Assembly: GCF_000341065.1 (NCBI RefSeq)
Contig: NZ_ANAX01000160.1
Span: forward strand, 1-36,410
Length of the DNA: 36,410 nucleotides
Direction: 5' to 3'
Source of the DNA: Nocardiopsis halotolerans DSM 44410
GTDB taxonomy: Bacteria; Actinomycetota; Actinomycetes; Streptosporangiales; Streptosporangiaceae
Shown here: positions 34,780 through 36,410 of the stretch, one piece after another
Numbering within the stretch: position 1 is the first letter of the stretch
Layout of the letters: every line of letters starts with the position of its first letter
Position numbers and translations under genes: made by a program
The notes under the pieces: model-generated
Seen by the model: only the letters and a program-made list of their open reading frames with translations
Databases searched by the model: none
What the model was told of the DNA's origin: nothing

Positions 34780-34841
34780 CTGTTACCAACGAGTTGGGAA
34801 GGTGGTCGCCACCTGACATCCTCGCCGGGACAGGTTACGGT
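34780..34841 (+). promoter_or_regulatory. Promoter with dyad and GTTAC elements upstream of the hpf leader
   Basis: CTGACA (34813-34818), a 17-bp spacer and TACGGT (34836-34841) form one of the best vegetative promoters in the window, predicting a start near 34849. AGGTGG-TCG-CCACCT (34800-34814) is a perfect dyad abutting the -35. GTTACC lies at 34782-34787 inside the 12-mer CTGTTACCAACG (shared with the mtrA upstream region), and a second GTTAC (34834-34838) overlaps the -10. Control by MtrA is a reasonable inference. Confidence 0.6.
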
Positions 34842-34848
34842 CACGGTA

Positions 34849-35490
34849 TGGCACCCGTCCGGGTCCGTGGTTGCGTCGGAGATTGTGAGCCCCCGGGAAC
34901 ACCGGGGCGCCGCTCCGGCAAGCCGATGCCAGGCGCAGGCGAAACGGCCCACGTAAGGCGACTTTTCGTCGACCGATCACGGTGCGCCTTAGAGGTAAGT
35001 CCTGCCCCGCGGAGGGTCCAGATGTCCCTCATGACAGGGAGAAGAGCAGTAGTCGCGGACAAGAGCGGCGACACTCTCAGCAGGCGGATGTGGGGACGAA
35101 GACCAGGTCGGCCGGACGGGTGGCATCCCATCGCCCGGGGGTCCGCCAACGGCGGACTCCCGGAGACGGCTCCCTCACACCCCGCCCGTGGGGGCCGCCA
35201 CACCGCGGTCCCGAGCGGCCGGTGGGTGCCCGAGGGATGCCTTGTCCCCATCGTTCCCGACGTCCTTTCCCCCAGTTCGGCGGCTGTCGGCAATCGTGCC
35301 CGTGGGGCGCGTGATGACACCGCTGCTGGTGGGTATACGCATCTCCAACCGAGCCGTGCCTCCGACAGGACGGGGGCACCAGCGGAAGGGGGCTAGCGCG
35401 CGACACCCCTTCCGCCCCCCTGGCGGCGGAAGGGACGCAGAGCCAGCCTGGCCGTCGCCTTCACGACGGCCACGCGATGAAGGGGGTCCT
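34849..35490 (+). ncRNA. Long structured leader upstream of hpf; candidate raiA-type RNA
   Basis: About 640 nt lie between the predicted start and the hpf ATG with no credible gene. Visible structure: a 13-bp stem with AAC loop at 35135-35163 (one G-T pair); alternative small stems around CCCTC at 35028-35032, which can pair with GAGGG just upstream or with AGGGA just downstream; competing hairpins at 35382-35434; and an 8-bp hairpin at 35449-35472. Bacterial raiA RNAs are structured noncoding RNAs reported upstream of raiA/hpf in Firmicutes and Actinobacteria, often after comFC, exactly this context. I cannot match the consensus from memory, so the class assignment rests on position and structure. 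The hpf frame is open back to 35188, but without a suitable start or ribosome binding site. Confidence 0.4.
35382..35434 (+). promoter_or_regulatory. Two mutually exclusive hairpins before hpf
   Basis: CCCTTCCGCC (35407-35416) is perfectly complementary over 10 nt to GGCGGAAGGG downstream (35425-35434). The overlapping CCCCTTCCGC (35406-35415) is perfectly complementary to GCGGAAGGGG upstream (35382-35391). Only one stem can form at a time. The hpf ribosome binding site AAGGGGG (35480-35486) is also complementary to the CCCCTT part. This resembles a switching expression platform acting on hpf translation or transcript processing. No T run follows, so simple intrinsic attenuation is less likely. 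Confidence 0.5.
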
Positions 35491-36159
35491 ATGGACATCA
35501 TCGTCAAGGGTCGACGCACCGGTGTGAGTGACAAGTTCCGACAGCACGTCGACGACAAGCTCGGCAGGCTCTCCAAGTGGGAGAAGAAGGGCATGACCGT
35601 CGACGTGGAGGTGTCCAGAGAGCGCAACCCCAAGCTCGCCGACGTCTGCGAGCGGGTTGAGCTGACCATCCGGACCAACGGCCCGGTCATCCGCAGCGAG
35701 GCCGCCTCCTCCGACCGGTACGGCGCCCTCGACATGGCGGTCGACAAGATCGAGGCCCGTCTCCGTAAGGCCGCGGACCGCCGTAAGGTCCACCGCGGCA
35801 ACCACGCTCCCGTCTCCGTCTCGGCCGCGACCGCCGACCTCCCCGGAGACCTGCCCCCGGTCGCCACCGCCACGCAGGCTCCCCCGGCCCAGCGCAGCGG
35901 AGAGGAGGTGAGCGGCGGCCCCGAGACGGTTGAGAGGTTCTCCGACGAGTTCGTCGAGCTCGACACGCAAGGGGACGTCCCCGTCATCGTCAGGGAGAAG
36001 TTCCACAGGGCCAAGCCCATGAGCATCGACCAGGCGCTGATGGAGATGGAACTCGTGGGCCACGACTTCTACCTCTTCCACGACGAGGTCAAGGACGCCC
36101 CGAGCGTCGTCTACCGGCGCAAGGGCTTCAACTACGGAGTCCTCCGGCTCGTCGACTAG
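35491..36159 (+). CDS. hpf: Long-form ribosome hibernation promoting factor (HPF/RaiA)
   Basis: This 222-aa protein inactivates ribosomes in stationary phase or stress by dimerising 70S into 100S particles. The N-terminal ribosome-binding domain (1 to about 105) starts MDIIVKGRRTGVSDKFRQHV and includes KLGRLSKWEKKG and DMAVDKIEARLRKAADRRK. A variable linker (about 110-160) is followed by the C-terminal dimerisation domain (VIVREKFHRAKPMSIDQALMEMELVGHDFYLFHD, then VVYRRKGFNYGVLRLVD), which defines the long form. ATG 35491 follows AAGGGGG (35480-35486) and an 8-bp hairpin (35449-35472). In relatives secA follows; the window ends before it. Confidence 0.96.
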   Translation: MDIIVKGRRTGVSDKFRQHVDDKLGRLSKWEKKGMTVDVEVSRERNPKLADVCERVELTIRTNGPVIRSEAASSDRYGALDMAVDKIEARLRKAADRRKVHRGNHAPVSVSAATADLPGDLPPVATATQAPPAQRSGEEVSGGPETVERFSDEFVELDTQGDVPVIVREKFHRAKPMSIDQALMEMELVGHDFYLFHDEVKDAPSVVYRRKGFNYGVLRLVD

Positions 36160-36410
36160 GTTCCGTTCCCCGCACGGACGGCCGCCGGGACGGGGCGTCG
36201 CCGACGGCGCGTGTGGGACCCGGGCCTCCTCCCCGCGCCCGGGACGCCCCGGAGGCGCCCCTCCCCGGGCTCCCGGGTCGGGGCCGACCACGTCCCGGGC
36301 CCCGTCGCACACGCGGCGGGAGCCGTGTCCCGGCGGTTTCGCGGGCCCTCTCCCACAGGCACGCCCCTCCGTCCGGCCACCACGGGCACGACGCTGCGGC
36401 GGGTCCCACG
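36160..36410. other. Intergenic region after hpf
   Basis: No gene is supported in these 251 bp. GACCCGGG (36217-36224) and CCCGGGTC (36272-36279) are complementary over 8 bp around a GC-rich interior that can also fold (CCTCC with GGAGG), a possible U-less terminator of hpf. No promoter could be assigned. Confidence 0.35.

Noticed and set aside
31799-34819. Minus-strand open frame of 1006 codons opposite lpqB and comFC
   Set aside because: Shadow of GC-rich plus-strand genes with clear motifs.
34849-35380. Known riboswitch classes (c-di-AMP ydaO, c-di-GMP) in the hpf leader
   Set aside because: I looked for the conserved core sequences of these aptamers as I remember them and did not find them.
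35188-35490. In-frame extension of hpf to 35188 (would give a 323-aa protein)
   Set aside because: The extra residues do not resemble HPF, the family starts at MDIIVKG, and ATG 35491 has its own ribosome binding site; the upstream DNA is structured leader.

Overview
The window is very GC-rich with strong GC third-position bias, GTG/TTG starts and families restricted to Actinomycetota: F420 biosynthesis, WhiB, DUF3499, MtrAB-LpqB, DUF397 and the RDD/SpoIIM/DUF58/MoxR set. Gene content and order match the chromosomal core locus known from Mycobacterium (fbiA-fbiB-whiB2 ... manB ... sahH ... mtrA-mtrB-lpqB ... hpf) and Streptomyces (whiB ... sahH ... mtrAB ... hpf). A filamentous actinomycete, perhaps of the Nocardiopsis type, is the best guess; the genus is inferred, not shown.

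Layout. 1-2317 (minus): fbiB and fbiA, coenzyme F420 assembly. 2562-3875: a membrane protein with a long Gln/Tyr/Gly-rich tail that contains a near-perfect 171-bp tandem duplication. 3876-4452: whiB with a paired operator-like inverted repeat upstream and a strong intrinsic terminator downstream. 4703-9730: a large membrane glycosyltransferase and a coupled DUF5719 exported protein. 9787-10815: a divergent pair, a metallopeptidase-family protein with a degenerate zinc motif and a DUF3499 protein. 10939-12568: phosphomannomutase and a Trm112-like protein. 12723-15808: a tail-anchored Ser/Thr kinase, an unrecognised protein and a MerR regulator, occupying the place where relatives carry SIS-isomerase and manA genes. 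15937-18756: two S-adenosylhomocysteine hydrolases of different subfamilies in tandem. 18805-29016: the RDD / SpoIIM / DUF58 / MoxR / DUF4350 / DUF4129 / multi-pass membrane protein cluster, split by an accessory pair (orphan DUF397 gene and STAND-NTPase/TPR gene). 29432-33814: mtrA-mtrB-lpqB. 33956-36159: comFC-like gene, a 746-bp structured intergenic region, and long-form hpf.

The core genes serve cell-envelope growth and development (WhiB, glycosyltransferase, ManB, MtrAB-LpqB, MoxR cluster), redox cofactor supply (FbiAB), methyl-cycle recycling (AhcY) and ribosome hibernation (HPF). The most interesting unexplained items are the leader between comFC and hpf (own promoter, a 13-bp hairpin, and two mutually exclusive hairpins just before the hpf ribosome binding site; its position fits the raiA noncoding RNA class), the STAND/DUF397 insertion, the tandem AhcY paralogues, the inverted-repeat pair upstream of whiB, and the FUS-like low-complexity membrane protein. 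All functional calls are from reading the sequence without database searches.
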